Source: Strongylocentrotus droebachiensis (lineage: Eukaryota > Echinodermata > Echinoidea > Camarodonta > Strongylocentrotidae). From it: a DNA stretch of 64,000 nt. A program made the position numbers and the translations under genes. The stretch lies in assembly GCA_035222895.1 (NCBI GenBank), contig JAVYIG010000883.1, positions 1-64,000 on the forward strand. The letters are read 5' to 3'. The notes under the pieces are model-generated. The model was not told the DNA's origin. It saw only the letters and a list, made by a program, of their open reading frames with translations, and ran no database searches. Positions 1 through 24,662 of the stretch are shown piece by piece (positions within the stretch are counted from its first letter, which is position 1; each line of letters opens with the position of its first letter).

Positions 1-499
1 GTAGCTATTTGCTCCCTCTATATAGAAAACTTCCACAATCGATGCCTGTTGGTCCCCCATGATCCGCTTTTTCTTATGTTAATTGAGAGCTGAGTTGATG
101 AGATAGCCACATGTCACAGTGACCTCGCTGGGTGGTCTAATCCCTTATGGATGAACTAGTACTGCCGGCCTTTAAAAAGATAATTTAACTGCATGTTGCT
201 GTATAAAACTGCACGTTCTGAAGATTTAAATTGTTATATATCACTTTGGGACCGACCTAAAAAAATAATCATAGTTTGCATTGCGCATTTTAGAGCACTT
301 CCCATCACAAGTCTGGTGAAATTATTTTTTCTAATTTCAGTTTAATATAATATTCAGTCATAGTCTACCTATTTTTGTGTAATAAACTGGAACAATATAT
401 AGTTCCAACTTACGCTGGCCCTGTCCTTTCTATCATGTCTGTAATTCTGTATGGTACAGTACATTCTCCGTCACAGCGAAATAAAAAAAATAATGATAT
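1..499. other. Non-coding, AT-rich sequence
   Basis: I see no convincing gene here. The only open frame of note (375-593) has no recognisable motif and no splice context. The sequence is AT-rich and leads into the tandem duplication that follows. Confidence 0.5.
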
Positions 500-843
500 T
501 TTGACAATCAAACCATTATCTAATCGTGGACTTATTTACACTGCAGTTATAGGAAGTTCAAAGTTTCTATTTATTTACACGGACTGCTATTAATATGATG
601 GACTATGTTCCGTTTAAAGTTCAAGGATCCACATTATTATTTAGCCATGTGCGTGTCAGGGACTTAATATCAAATAAAATCAAACCATTATCTAATCGTG
701 GACTAATTACACTGCAGTTATAGGAAGTTCAAAGTTTCTATTTATTTACACGGACTGCTATTAATATGATGGACTATGTTCCGTTTAAAGTTCAAGGATC
801 CACATTATTATTTAGCCATGTGCGTGTCAGGGACTTAATATCA
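500..843. repeat. Direct tandem duplication, period about 172 bp, two copies
   Basis: The block that begins ATCAAACCATTATCTAATCG at 507 recurs at 679. The two copies are nearly identical, with a one-base gap, down to the shared end GACTTAATATCA near 661 and 832. Two adjacent near-identical copies point to a recent local duplication. No coding content is evident. Confidence 0.85.
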
Positions 844-1792
844 CCTAAATAACATGTGAGCGATCATTCTTTTTTCTGCAACTGGGGTGTTGATGGTTCC
901 TTATTTCACTTCAATATTATCTTTTATCTGATGACAATCACGCACTCCCCCCCCCCCCCCTATGAACGATTTACTGAATGAATGAGAGTACGCACGGATA
1001 AATGGACGAACGAATGAATGAATAAATGAATAAATAGGTAAATATAATTAAATGAATAAGTAAATAAATAAACAAATAAACAAATAACTAGATAAATAAT
1101 TGAGTAAGTAAATAATTAGTATTACTAATTAATACTTCATGAAAATTATTCATTGATACAATGAAAATTTAAAGTTTAAGGAAAAGATATCAAAGCTTTC
1201 CGGTGCCCCATATTATGACAAATTTTGATATTTCATTTCAGCTTTGTTCTTTTATCCTTTATCTTGCCTTCTGCAGCTGATAAGGGGCACACTTGCCTCC
1301 CCCCCTCCCTCACGTTACTGACTATACCCTGAGTCAAATTATTTGAAATATCAAATACTTGCAACCTGGACAGTAAGAAAATATATTTACATATAATATT
1401 TTTCGATTGTAAATTTTCGGTTAATATTTTTGAGCTAACAACTATAGGCCTATATCAAAAGTGAGGGGGTAGTGGCGTATCTAGGTATTACGCTGCCCTA
1501 TAGGCATACAATGAAATTATGCCTCCCCTTCTGCCCAAACAAATCTACGTAACTGTATACAAGCGAGTGAACAAAGCGAACGAGTGTTATCATTATTATT
1601 ATTTTTAGCACTGGCAGGTGGGGCATGGAAAGTCCGCCGGAGCCTTAAAATAGGTAAATCGATTTCTGAATTATATGCTAGGGAGAGGAGACGGTGAAAT
1701 ACATTTATAATTTATAAGGGTATAGCAAATACAGCGGTGAAAGAATTTTTGTTATCATAATTTAATCTGTGATGACAAATCACTTGATAGAA
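844..1792. repeat. Non-coding stretch with AATGA/AATA microsatellite and hAT-like scraps
   Basis: A degenerate AATGA / AATA / AACA simple repeat occupies about 966-1135 and follows a C homopolymer near 947-960. Around 1471 the text TAGTGGCGTATCTAGG resembles the ends of animal hAT elements, but I find no partner end. I see no gene. Confidence 0.5.
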
Positions 1793-2205
1793 CAGGCGCG
1801 GATCTACGGGGGGGGGGGGGGGTTTAGGGGGTTTAACCCCCCCCCCCCCCTTGGGCGGCCCCCCCAAAAAAAGAAAAAAAAAAAAGAACGCACGCTGGAG
1901 AGAAACCCTTTCAAGTGCAAATATTGTGAGAAGATATTCAACTCATCTGGTAACTTAACCAAACACATGATAACTCTGGATATAACTGTGTATTTAACTG
2001 TTACTTGATATAAAAAGACGTTATCATGCACTGCTTTTTATGGTCTCCATTGTGTTAATAGATGCCAGGAAAACATCACTTATACGGGGTTCAAATAAAC
2101 ACCCCCAAACAAATCGGCTCGCCGCTTCGCGGCTCGTGGACGATGCTCCGCATCGTCATTATTTTGGTCAAACCCCCCCTTACCAAAAAGCTAGATCCGC
2201 CCCTG
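1793..2205. mobile_element. TIR element (MITE) with captured zinc-finger fragment, copy 1
   Basis: This is a 413-bp non-autonomous element. It starts CAGGCGCGGATCTAC and ends CTAGATCCGCCCCTG, which are inverted repeats of each other with few mismatches. It is flanked by a 5-bp direct repeat TAGAA at 1788-1792 and 2206-2210. The 5' part has long G and C runs and an A-rich stretch. The middle (about 1887-1980) encodes a decayed C2H2 zinc-finger piece: the linker THAGEKPF in one frame, then FKCKYCEKIFNSSGNLTKH in another. The 3' part holds the short palindrome CGCCGCTTCGCGGC. Two relatives lie at 2765-6547 and 30910-31220. I could not assign the superfamily. Confidence 0.85.
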
Positions 2206-2831
2206 TAGAAGGCACGTTATATCAAAATATTGAATGCAACGAGATTTTGATTGGCAACATTTAGAGGAGTCCATCCCCATTCATCTTCAGTGAAGTGGGT
2301 AAAGCTGTAATTTTATATCCTGAACTTTGTGTGAATTCCATAGGGGTTTGTGCTAAATATGTCTGTTTTGTAAGACGAACCATTTCCCACTGAAATGTTA
2401 CACAGATATCCAGGGGCGTAGACAACGGGGGGGATGAGGGGGATGCATCCCCCCACCTCACAAGGTGGGGGGGATGGCATGTACAATCATCCCCCCAGGT
2501 TTTGGGGAATGATATTTGCTTACTTAATAAGTCATAATGATGATAATAATAGTAATAATAATAATGATAATAATTATAATATTAATAATAATAATAATTA
2601 TGATGATGATAATAATAATCCTCATCATTATTGTAATTGTGTTTATTGTTATTAGCCGCATTCACACGGTGAAAGCCAATTCAGACGGTAAAAAAAAGAA
2701 AATCTTACAAGTATTTTTTGGTTATCTTGTGGTTTGGAAACCACAAGATAACCACAAGATTAAACAGGTGCGGATCTACGGGGGGGGGGGGGGGGGGGGG
2801 TTAGGGGGGTTTAAACCCCCCCCCCCCCCCC

Positions 2832-5800
2832 ATCATGTCTTCATTTTTTACACATTAATGTGAGGTCTATTCTAAACAAGATATCGGAATTTAGAATTCT
2901 TTTTAAAAGAAAAAGGCTGTCTATTATTGCTTTCACTGAAACATGGTTAAACAATTCCATAAATGATGAAGAAATTGAAATAGACGGATATAAAATCATA
3001 CGCCATGATCGATCCTCTGGCTCTGGAGGTGGTGTATGTTTCTATATCAGAAATGATATTGCATTTAATATTATGGATGCTATAAGTACTGGAGATACGG
3101 AATCCCTGTGGATAAATTTGCTTATACCAAGATCAAAACCAATTGTTGTTGGTGTTCTGTATCGACCTCCGAAAAACAATTTGTTTATCGATAAATTGTC
3201 CAATATTCTTGATACATTAAAGAAGGATGACGAAATAATTCTTTTAGGAGACATGAATATTTGTCTTCTTCGCAAATCGCCACTGGCTAAAAAATATATT
3301 GACTTGTTGAGTCTTCATGGGTTTAGTCAACTCATTAAAGAGGCAACACGCGTTACACCTACATGTTCTTCTCTATTGGATCATGTTGCTTGTACCAAAG
3401 AAAATAAAATAAGTCAAAGTGGTGTCATTGATCTAGGTATTAGCGACCATTATTTTACTTTCTGTACACGGAAAAATGTTAGACTGGCTATAGGTCATCA
3501 CAGGACTAATGATATCAGATCCATGAAAAAATATACAGAAGAGTCTTTCAATCTTCAACTATCTGTTGTTGATTGGTCACGAATAACTGACTGTACAGAT
3601 GTAAATGAGGCATGGTCAATATTTCAACATGTTTTTATTTCAAATTTGAATATGATAGCGTCACTGAAACGGATAAGAATAAAACAAAGATCAGAAACTT
3701 GGGTGACTAAAGATATTCTTTCCCTAATTCAAGAGAGAAATATAGTATACAAAAAATGGAGGAAAAGAGCAAAAGATGAGAAGCTCTATAAAAGATACAG
3801 AGTATTAAGAAATATGGTCCAAAGAGAGGTGAAAAAGGCTAAACTCGATTACTTACAAAACAAGATAGAAGAAAATAAACAAGATTCGAAAAAACTTTGG
3901 CAAAATCTAAAAAGCTTAGGATTGAAAAATAAGAAGCGAAAAGAACAAGAATCTGTCATTAAAATTGATGGGGAATTATGTCATGATAAGATGGCCATCG
4001 CTGATGAATTCAATTCTCATTTCACAAATGTGGCTGCCAAATTAGTACACAAACTCCCCCCTTCCAAAGAATTTTTCAGCGCAGACAATGAATGTATTCG
4101 TGACTTTTACGAAAGAAAAGGTGTACGTGAAAACAGCTTCGAGTTATTACCAATCAGTGAACAATTTGTTTTCAAAGAGTTACGTAAGTTGAATGTATCA
4201 AAAAGTACTGGGTTAGACTTGATTCCAGCTAAATTTCTAAAAGATGGTGCGAAGGTTTTATTTAAGCCTCTGAGTTACTTAATGAACCTATCTATCTTGA
4301 CGAGTACTTTTCCAGAAGATATGAAAATAGCAAAAGTGACTCCACTTTATAAAAAGAAAGATAAAACTGATGTTAGCAACTATAGACCTATTAGTGTTTT
4401 AAGCGTAGCATCAAAGATTCTAGAAAAATCGGTCTGTGTTCAAATTGAAAGATACTTCAAAGAAAATGATATAATTTATGAATTTCAATCTGGTTTTCGA
4501 CATGATTATTCGACTGAAACATGTCTAATTCATTTGACTGATTATTTGAGGAGAGAAACTTCCCAAGGGCGCTTTGTTGGTATGGTGCTCCTTGATCTGC
4601 AAAAAGCTTTTGATACAGTTAATCATTGCGTCTTATTGAAGAAGTTACAACTAATGGGTTTTGATAAGGCAAGTTTAGATTGGTTCAGATCCTACTTATC
4701 TAATCGGCACCAAGTAGTGGCCATTCATGATATTCGTTCCAAACTAATGCCTATAACATGCGGTGTTCCTCAGGGAAGCATTTTAGGCCCAATTCTATTT
4801 TCAAGTTATATAAATGATATGTGTATTTGTATAAAAGACTTCAAACTATTATTGTACGCAGATGACAGCGTACTACTCTATTCAAATCCTGATCCTAAAT
4901 ATATTGAGGAAAAGCTCAGTGAACAGCTGTCTACGTGTGTCGATTGGATGACTGATAATAAGCTTTCTTTACACTTGGGAAAAACAGAAAGCATTTTATT
5001 TTGTTCTAAAAGTAGTTCTAAAAAGTCATTTGAATTCAAAGTGACACACAATAATCAAGCAATCAAGAGAAAAGAGTCTGTGAAGTATTTAGGCATTGAG
5101 TTGGCTAGCGCAATTTCATTTTCATCTTTAGTAGAATCAGTTGTAAAAAAAGCAAATTCTCGTCTGAAATTTGTGTACAGATATCAAAGTTGTATGGATT
5201 TAAAAGCAAGACGTACACTCTGTTTTGCTCTTATTCAATGTTTATTTGACTATGCTAACCCTGCATGGTATAGTAACATAAACAAGTCAGATCAAAAGAA
5301 GTTGAAGATTATACAGAACAAAATGGTGAGATTTATCAACTGTTCTGGTCCAAGAACTCATGTTGGCTGCAGCGAACTTTCTAAAGCTGGTTTTCTTGAA
5401 GTCGACCAAAGATCAAAACAACTCGCATTGCATCACGTGCATAAAATATATCATACTAGGTCGAATCATTATATTCGATCCAACTTCGATCTTGTTACTG
5501 ACGTACATGATTATAATACAAGAAATAGACGATTCAACTTTAACTTACCAGAAAGAGTAGGTAGTATTGGAAATTCGTTTTATTACAATGCCATAAAACA
5601 TTGGAATTCCCTTCCCAATGGTGTAAAAGAAATAGGAAACTATGATCATTTTAAGAGGAAATTAAAGGAATACCTAATACTTGACAGTCAGAGAAGAGAA
5701 GTGAATGACATGTTATATGAGTGAAATGTTTATTCTTCTGTCGGTTCATACTTTTTCATGTTGTATATACTTATGTTTTCGTACGTTATAGAAATTCTAC

Positions 5801-6133
5801 AAATTCATCATTATTTTCCTCTTCTTCCTTCTCCTCTTTTTCTTCTTCTCCTTCTTCTTTTTCTTCTTGTACTTAATATCATTTCTATCATCAGTTTAAT
5901 GTTGTTATTATTATTATTATCTTTAATAAGTAGTTTTTTTTAATTTTCTTATCTGTCTGTAAATATTACTATTTTAACTTATTAATTTTATACATGTCTG
6001 TAAGGGACCCCACTGGAAATAAGCTCTCGAGCTTTCGTGGGTTATCCTGTTCAAGCTGACTTATTTTTGATCTGTTAATATTGTATATTGTTGTATGTTG
6101 GAAGCTTGTCGAATAAAAAAAAATCAATCAATC
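2832..6133 (+). mobile_element. 5'-truncated non-LTR retrotransposon (LINE, Jockey/CR1-like group)
   Basis: The element runs from just upstream of the endonuclease domain to a 3' tail of A residues followed by ATCAATCAATC (about 6112-6133). It has one long ORF and a 3' untranslated part (5725-6111) that includes GGGACCCCACTGGAAATAAG at 6004. No ORF1 is present, as expected for 5' truncation during target-primed reverse transcription. It lies in the C run of a MITE, so a target duplication cannot be resolved. The clade is inferred from the ORF: an APE-type endonuclease before the RT and a C-terminus with a WNSLP-type motif. Confidence 0.85.
2860..5724 (+). CDS. LINE ORF2: AP endonuclease plus reverse transcriptase
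   Basis: A 954-codon open frame with no internal stop, counted from a GTG at 2860. The frame is open further upstream (LHINVRS is in frame), so the true start is missing or lies 5'. Endonuclease (about 1-200): FTETW near residue 25, GDMN near 130 and SDH near 194, the usual catalytic signatures of the APE-type domain. Reverse transcriptase (about 470-760): NYRPIS, LDLQKAFDTV near 576, GVPQGSILGPILF near 634 and the catalytic YADD near 665. The C-terminus has YNTRNRRF and HWNSLPNGVK, common in Jockey/CR1/L2-type elements. The product would nick the target and copy its own RNA. An intact ORF suggests recent insertion. No ORF1 partner is present in the window. Confidence 0.9.
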   Translation: MRSILNKISEFRILFKRKRLSIIAFTETWLNNSINDEEIEIDGYKIIRHDRSSGSGGGVCFYIRNDIAFNIMDAISTGDTESLWINLLIPRSKPIVVGVLYRPPKNNLFIDKLSNILDTLKKDDEIILLGDMNICLLRKSPLAKKYIDLLSLHGFSQLIKEATRVTPTCSSLLDHVACTKENKISQSGVIDLGISDHYFTFCTRKNVRLAIGHHRTNDIRSMKKYTEESFNLQLSVVDWSRITDCTDVNEAWSIFQHVFISNLNMIASLKRIRIKQRSETWVTKDILSLIQERNIVYKKWRKRAKDEKLYKRYRVLRNMVQREVKKAKLDYLQNKIEENKQDSKKLWQNLKSLGLKNKKRKEQESVIKIDGELCHDKMAIADEFNSHFTNVAAKLVHKLPPSKEFFSADNECIRDFYERKGVRENSFELLPISEQFVFKELRKLNVSKSTGLDLIPAKFLKDGAKVLFKPLSYLMNLSILTSTFPEDMKIAKVTPLYKKKDKTDVSNYRPISVLSVASKILEKSVCVQIERYFKENDIIYEFQSGFRHDYSTETCLIHLTDYLRRETSQGRFVGMVLLDLQKAFDTVNHCVLLKKLQLMGFDKASLDWFRSYLSNRHQVVAIHDIRSKLMPITCGVPQGSILGPILFSSYINDMCICIKDFKLLLYADDSVLLYSNPDPKYIEEKLSEQLSTCVDWMTDNKLSLHLGKTESILFCSKSSSKKSFEFKVTHNNQAIKRKESVKYLGIELASAISFSSLVESVVKKANSRLKFVYRYQSCMDLKARRTLCFALIQCLFDYANPAWYSNINKSDQKKLKIIQNKMVRFINCSGPRTHVGCSELSKAGFLEVDQRSKQLALHHVHKIYHTRSNHYIRSNFDLVTDVHDYNTRNRRFNFNLPERVGSIGNSFYYNAIKHWNSLPNGVKEIGNYDHFKRKLKEYLILDSQRREVNDMLYE

Positions 6134-6587
6134 CCCCCCCCCCCCCTTGGGCGGCCCAAAAAACAAACCAAAAAAAAAAGGGAAAAAAAAGAAGAAAAAA
6201 AAAGAAAAAAAGAAAGAGAAAAGAACGCACGCTGGAGAGAAACCCTTTCAAGTGCAAATATTGTGAGAAGATATTCATGCAACTCATCTGGTAACTTAAC
6301 CAAACACACGATAACTCTGGATATAACTGTGTATTTAACTGTTACTTGATTTAAAAAGACGTTATCATGCACTGCTTTTTATGGTCTCCATTGTGTTAAT
6401 AGATGCCAGGAAAACATCACTTACGGGGTTCAAATAAACACCCAAAAAAAATCGACTCGCCGCTTCGCGGCTCGTGGACGATGCTCCGCATCGTCATTAT
6501 TTTGGTCAACCCCCCCCCCCCTTAGCAAAAAGCTAGATCCGCCCCTGAGCCATCCCCCCCAGGTGTACGAACCTGTCTACGCCACTG

Positions 6588-18982
<12,395 letters not shown>

Positions 18983-21954
18983 GGGGATACAGCATTGACA
19001 ACCAGCATGGACAGACATAGGGTTAATCAGCATGGGAAGAGTTTAACATCATTGAGAGAGTAATTAAAAGGTTGTACAGGGCTTGATTGAATGGAGTAAG
19101 TGTTTGTGAGTAGGAATTGTTGTAGGGTTCTGGAGATAGAGTTGATGCATTCAAGAGAATGACTTTGTAATTAGTTTGCTTTCCTATGGAATTGCAAAAC
19201 ATATACTCTGGCTTTACCACCAAATTAACAAATATTCATATGTGTATGTATAGTCCATTCAAAAAGGAACAGCTCGAATTATGTTAAGTGGATGTCTGGA
19301 CTTGTACAAATATTGGTTTTAGAGATGTTTTTGTTATGTGTACTTCAGATAGCAAACAAATCAATTTTCTAGCAATGTTTTTTTTTGTCTCGTGTTTCTT
19401 TCACAAATTTGTGTGGTCATTTTAGGAAAATTGAAAAATATAAATTATGGTATAGATATTCTTGGCATTCAGTCTTCACTTTTTATTATTTTTTATTAAT
19501 TTTCTTTTTTAGAGATTTTGAGAGGTGTTTAACTACATGAAAATTTTTTGAAAATTCTGAAGTAAAGTTCAATTTTTTATTACAGCTTAGTGCTGTATTC
19601 ACAAATTGAAGTATTGTTGATGTATTTTTATAATGGAACTGCTACTTTTCATCATCACTGGTAATGCACTAGTGAAATAATTAAACATGTCACTTTATAT
19701 TCATGACATTTTATCAAAGGATGATTGTAAATTTGCTTCAAAGCGTATTGCACTCTGTGAATATCATTTGGTATATAATCATACACACCACCAAGTTCCA
19801 TGTGAAATTTCTTTTTATGTGGCATCATGCCATGGTGTGGGTATGTCATTGATACAGCAAAAGTATCGAAACAAAAACCCACTCTATCATCTGGTATTTT
19901 GATGATGAAGATGAGAATACCAGATATTGTTGCATCTTTTCTACAAAATTGCTAGTTAATCATTGTCTGATAATTCATAAGCAAACACGTAGGAAGATGT
20001 TGAGGAATGCTGAAATAGGGATGGGTGATTAATTTCTCATTTGCCTTCTAGTAGTGGGTCTGTGGAGGGTTTTTTGTTCTTTATAGCCAGCAAGCTTGAA
20101 ATTGGGAAATTGAGCGCAATAGTGATCACCAAGCTTTCTTTAAAAGCCTGCATCATGCAATGGTGGTTTCTTTCAATCGTACATTTGGATTTACTAAAAG
20201 AAAGGAAGAAAAAAAGATGAATGGAAGCAGAATGCTATTGACCCAAGTCAGGTTATGGTAATTAAGAGTCGATGATGCTGCTTGTATGCCTTAGACGCGA
20301 GAACCCAGTATCAGAAAGTTCATAGACGTAGCTTTTCTATGAATGATATTTTATACCCCTTTTTTGAAGAATGTTTGCCTTGCAGGAACAGATATTAGAC
20401 ACTATTGAACAGTTTATGCAATACTGTTGGCAGTTTGGCTTGTTCTAGTATAAACATGATTTGGATTTTTCTCTTGGATCACTCCAGTCGCATGTGATGC
20501 GGTGGACTCCTTTCTCAGATTATGAATGTATTTTATGATTATGAAATCAGTCAGTCAGTGGATATAGTCTACCTAGATATTTTGGGAGAAATTAATAATG
20601 CACTGCTGAACAAATTATTTCTGTATTTATTGTGTATGAATATGCGAAATTGCTACATGGCCTGTGCATTTTTATAGAGCTTTACTTAATTAAACATGAC
20701 AATTATTTGAATGCAATGATTGAATAATGTGAAGAATGAAAATACTTTTATTGAATTTTTCTTTTATTCTTTTTTTAGAAATCATCATCATTGCAGTAAT
20801 AACCCATTAGTGAAATTGTATTCTAGTTTACTGGTATTATCCTAGTATTTGTTGATTCCCAGTGCCGCATTTACAGTTTGTGTTTTCGCCAAACGATGTG
20901 AGAAGGAAAAAATGTTATTCATATGTTTATCTTAATCACTTGATCAATCATGTTGGCCAAGATGTGGTTGATGAATTGCAATTTCTTCTTGATGGATAGT
21001 CTGAATGTAGGTCTAGTAAAAGTTCCCCTTTCTGCCGTGAATTCCACAGTAAGTTGTCCTTGGATCCTAGAGAGAGAGAGAGATAGAGAGTGAGTGTGTA
21101 GGAGAGAAACAGTTATGTAACAGTATTGGATTTGTAATCATGGTTGATGCACCCATGTCCAGGGTCCCTAGATGAACATTGGTTCTTGTAAGTCTTCTAT
21201 ATGCCTTGATACCACATCCAAGTCTAATATAAATGGTTGATTGTATATAGCAGCACCATTTTGATCTTGTCATAACACTTGGTCTTTAAACAACCAGTCA
21301 GTGAAAATATAGATGACGGTTTGGAGCAAAGTTGTTTCAGCAATTATCAAAGAAGAAGAAGAAATAGCTCCCTTGCAGTTTTACAAAATGGGTAAAATTA
21401 CCAAATTAAGATAAGCAAGTCTTGTTTGGCCTAATATTTACTCTTATATATATTTATTTTCTCCTTCCAGTCTGTTTTTTGTCCTTCATTTTTAATATTA
21501 AGAACATTGGTGTAATTTACTCTCAGTAAATAAAATTAAAGTTGTCTACAATTCTCTACTGGGCCCTGTTTCATAAAACATGTTGGCAATGACAAGTTAC
21601 AATAATTGTTATAGGCTACTGAAATCGTGTTATTAGAATGGCTGAGAGCAAATTTGTCCTAGACATTCAGCGTTTGTTGTTAATCTCACGTTTTATGAAA
21701 CGGGGGCCCTAATCTGTAATAGGGAAAGTAGAATGTTAAAGAGTCTATACTCTACAGCCCATAATCTGTAAAAAAAAAATGTTGAACATGATAAATCACT
21801 CTCGAGATATGAGGATGTTTATATTTGCATGCCAAACTTGACGAAGGGAAGAGAGAGATGGGGTTGGGAACGATTCCCTTTTTCCGATTTTATATGCTAA
21901 TTTGTGGATTCTATGTGATAAGAATTGTGATCAATATGAACATTTTTGAATAAA
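18983..21954 (+). other. foxk: Probable foxk 3' UTR and downstream sequence
   Basis: About 3 kb of AT-rich sequence with no other gene. AATAAA hexamers at about 21528 and 21949-21954 are candidate polyadenylation signals. The 3' end cannot be set from sequence alone. It includes a short GA repeat near 21070-21088. Confidence 0.45.
21561..21709. mobile_element. Short TIR element (about 149 bp)
   Basis: The left end GGGCCCTGTTTCATAAAAC is matched by the inverted right end GTTTTATGAAACGGGGGCCC. The interior has no coding content. It is a MITE-like insertion within or just after the foxk 3' UTR. The target duplication is not clear. Confidence 0.7.
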
Positions 21955-24500
21955 ATCAAATATACTACTGACAAAGAAAAAAAAAAGTTGGACTCTTCCT
22001 TCCCAAACCTTTAAGAAGAAGAATTGATTTTTGTTGTAGTATGTGACACTTTCTGTTTGATTTTTTTTACTTCAGAGAAACGGTTATCGTGTGAATCTGT
22101 CGGCCTGCATTTAGGGGATAAAAATATGAAAGTATCAGTTGTGGCTATGTATGTGAACGTATGAATGGGGCGAGAAAAAAAAACTGTTGCCCATTAAATT
22201 TGAATATTTTCTTATTTCTTTCCACGAAATTATTTTGACAGTATGATTTATTCTCGATAGATAGAGGTATATCTTCTCATAACATCACATATCAATCTCA
22301 ATGACCCTTTATAGTGATTCATAGAGTTCTGAGAAGATATCGTATTTTCACAACCATTTCACGTAAAGAGGTAAGAAAATGTTATTCCAACTTTATGGGC
22401 TACAGAGTAAATTAATAACAATGTTCACAAATTAGAACAAATATTTGTCAATCACTCAACCTATATCTCAATCAAGTAATCGTGATAAAATAAGTATTTT
22501 TTGCCCAAAACAATTGTGAATGACCCCCCAAACCCGAATTTTATGTCGAGTTTGATAGCTTTCTTTAATTGTTCACTAATCATAATCAGATATATATAAA
22601 TAAAGTTCGGATAATGCTTACTTACATTGTCGTGTTTCAACATTTCGACAGGAAACACACAAATATATTGAATTTGACTTTAATGGGATGATATTTGGAA
22701 TGTCTTTCCGATCACGTATGTTTCGGGAGATTTTTTTTTACCAGCTCCTAGAATTACATTGTGCATATTATTATCCATTGATTTTCAATAAAACTGTCAG
22801 ACAAATGAAATTATTTCAGAAGCACACTTTATTTGTCAGGATAGACCTACATCACGTATTTTGAAGTTTGAAGAGCCACGGTTCAATACAAATACAATAA
22901 TGGCAGCCAGTACATGCAGACTATAAAATCAATAGTGAATAATTATGATTGAGTAAGTACAAGGAGTTCATGTGCCCCCCCCCCCCCTAAGAAGAAATGC
23001 TCACTAAAGTGCATGTACGTCCTCGTCAAATAGGGCCGATCACGTACACTCTGCCTCTCAATTTTCCTCTTTTTTTTGGGGGGGGGGGGGCTCCGCCTCC
23101 TGTTACTAAATTAAGATGGATACGCCACTGATATAGAGTAATAAATCATTTAAATTTATCAATACATGCATAATACAATAATGCTCAACAGGCATGACAA
23201 CCATTAACGTTTGTATGTCTCTACATCTAATGTGATTCTGTTTCCAATATGATTATATTTTGGCACCAAAAACATTGCACTACTTGAGCAAAGAAAACAG
23301 AGCTAGTGAGTCAAGAAAAAATAACAAACAGCGTAAAATTCAAATGACAAAATCACCGTTGTTTGATCAAAATCGGTTTAGAGACGGCTGAAATATCCAT
23401 AAATATAACCATTTCTAATATTTGTGGTGCTCCACAAATATTTGATAATTTTAAACTAGCCTTATACGTCTTAAACGCCTTATACGTTTTATTCCATAAT
23501 GCCAATATTGGCTTTTTGTTGGCTTTTTCGTGTTGGTATTATGATACGCTCAACCAGCTGGCCAGTGTTTTGTTATTATTATTACATTTTCAAATTAACG
23601 GTCACCGTGTTTTTTTAAAGTGGAGCTGAATAGGTATGATCGGATTTAATCCAAATTCACACATTTTGGGGTGTAGAATTACCTTCATAGCAATTTTAGG
23701 TCCTAAAACGCCACTAGAAATGTCATAAATAAGAATAAGAGCAATAGCCATGCACTTTGCGGTCTTAAAAAAGAACTCAACTGTCCCTTCAAGAACTGAG
23801 TTATTCATACCCTTACCAAAGTTTTGTAATTTTGTAAGTATGCCCAAAATTGTTTTATCCTGTTTTATGTTTCTTGAGAATGTGAGGTATCAAAGCTTAT
23901 TCAACAAAAGCCCTAATTCAACCTCACATTTCATTCTTGGGTTACGAATAACATTTAAAATATCAAATTTACAAGGGCTACGAATAATCTAGTTGTAAAC
24001 TGTACATTTAATTTGTAACCGAAATTAATTAATAAATGAATGAACAAAACGAAAACAAAAATTGTACGAAGACTATTAAATAAAAACCTGTTGTTAACGT
24101 TATACTGATAATAACAAGCAACCACATTGCGTGTAGATGTCATTTTTTATGCACCAAATAATGAAGAAGCGAATAATAATCATAATAGTCCTAATCTGTA
24201 TACATAATATAATAAGAAATCTTAATAACATTTTACTGTTATTGCAATATCCCTCTTTAATAATAAACCTATATAGTATACATAAATATCGTTTAGGCAT
24301 ATATGTGATAACATGAGCTAGGTAATTTCAATATTTCGTGTAATTATGACATAATATAGGCACAATTTCTTGTAATGAACAAAATAGAAATGTGCCCATG
24401 ATGTCAATAGCAACTGTAATTCAAGCATACTTGCACACATTAAATTACTTGCAAACAATAAATTGGAGAATGATCTTTATGGTGTTCAAGGGCGTGCGTA
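21955..24500. repeat. Intergenic, AT-rich; MITE relic and hAT-like end
   Basis: I see no gene. A second copy of the intron 5 TIR repeat lies at 23801-23987 (TTATTCATACCCTTACC to ACAAGGGCTACGAATAA). Around 22975-23131 a C run, a G run and GATACGCCACTGA look like the right end of a hAT-like element. An AATAAA sits at about 22787. Confidence 0.5.
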
Positions 24501-24526
24501 GATTGTACTCAGCAGCGAGGAAGAGA

Positions 24527-24622
24527 GGGGCGAGAGAGAGAGAGAGAGGGGGGGGGGGGCGAGAGAGAGAGAGAGAGAGAGAGGGAGAGATGAGAGAGGG
24601 GGAGAGAGAGATGAGCGAGAGA

Positions 24623-24660
<38 letters not shown>
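24527..24660. repeat. GA/GAGAGG simple repeat
   Basis: A long purine GA repeat with G runs. Open frames over it on both strands are low-complexity artefacts. Confidence 0.9.

Positions 24661-24662
<2 letters not shown>

Larger units (their letters stand above)
2765..6547. mobile_element. Zinc-finger-fragment MITE, copy 2, interrupted by a LINE
   Basis: The 5' part (2765-2831) starts CAGGTGCGGATCTACGGG and ends in the C run. The 3' part (6134-6547) resumes with the C run and CTTGGGCGGCCC, then the A-rich tract, the zinc-finger fragment (about 6222-6320), the CGCCGCTTCGCGGC palindrome and the terminus GATCCGCCCCTG. Relative to copy 1 it has a 4-bp insertion (ATGC) in the finger fragment. The LINE at about 2832-6133 sits in the C run. 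I do not find the 5-bp target duplication seen for copies 1 and 3, so the outer flanks may have changed. Confidence 0.8.
2411..6587. mobile_element. hAT-like TIR element, split by nested insertions
   Basis: The left end CAGGGGCGTAGAC (2411) and the right end GTCTACGCCACTG (ending 6587) form a 13-bp terminal inverted repeat with one mismatch. A perfect 8-bp direct repeat CAGATATC flanks them at 2403-2410 and 6588-6595. An 8-bp duplication with a CAGNGGCGTA terminus is typical of hAT transposons. The element's own sequence is only about 2411-2764 and 6548-6587; it includes a G-rich segment and an AAT/GAT-type simple repeat at 2535-2630. The rest is a younger zinc-finger MITE with a LINE inside it. 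No transposase is present. Confidence 0.8.

Noticed and set aside
1769-2008. A functional zinc-finger gene
   Set aside because: The linker and finger are in different frames, the second His of the finger is lost, and the segment sits in a multi-copy MITE.
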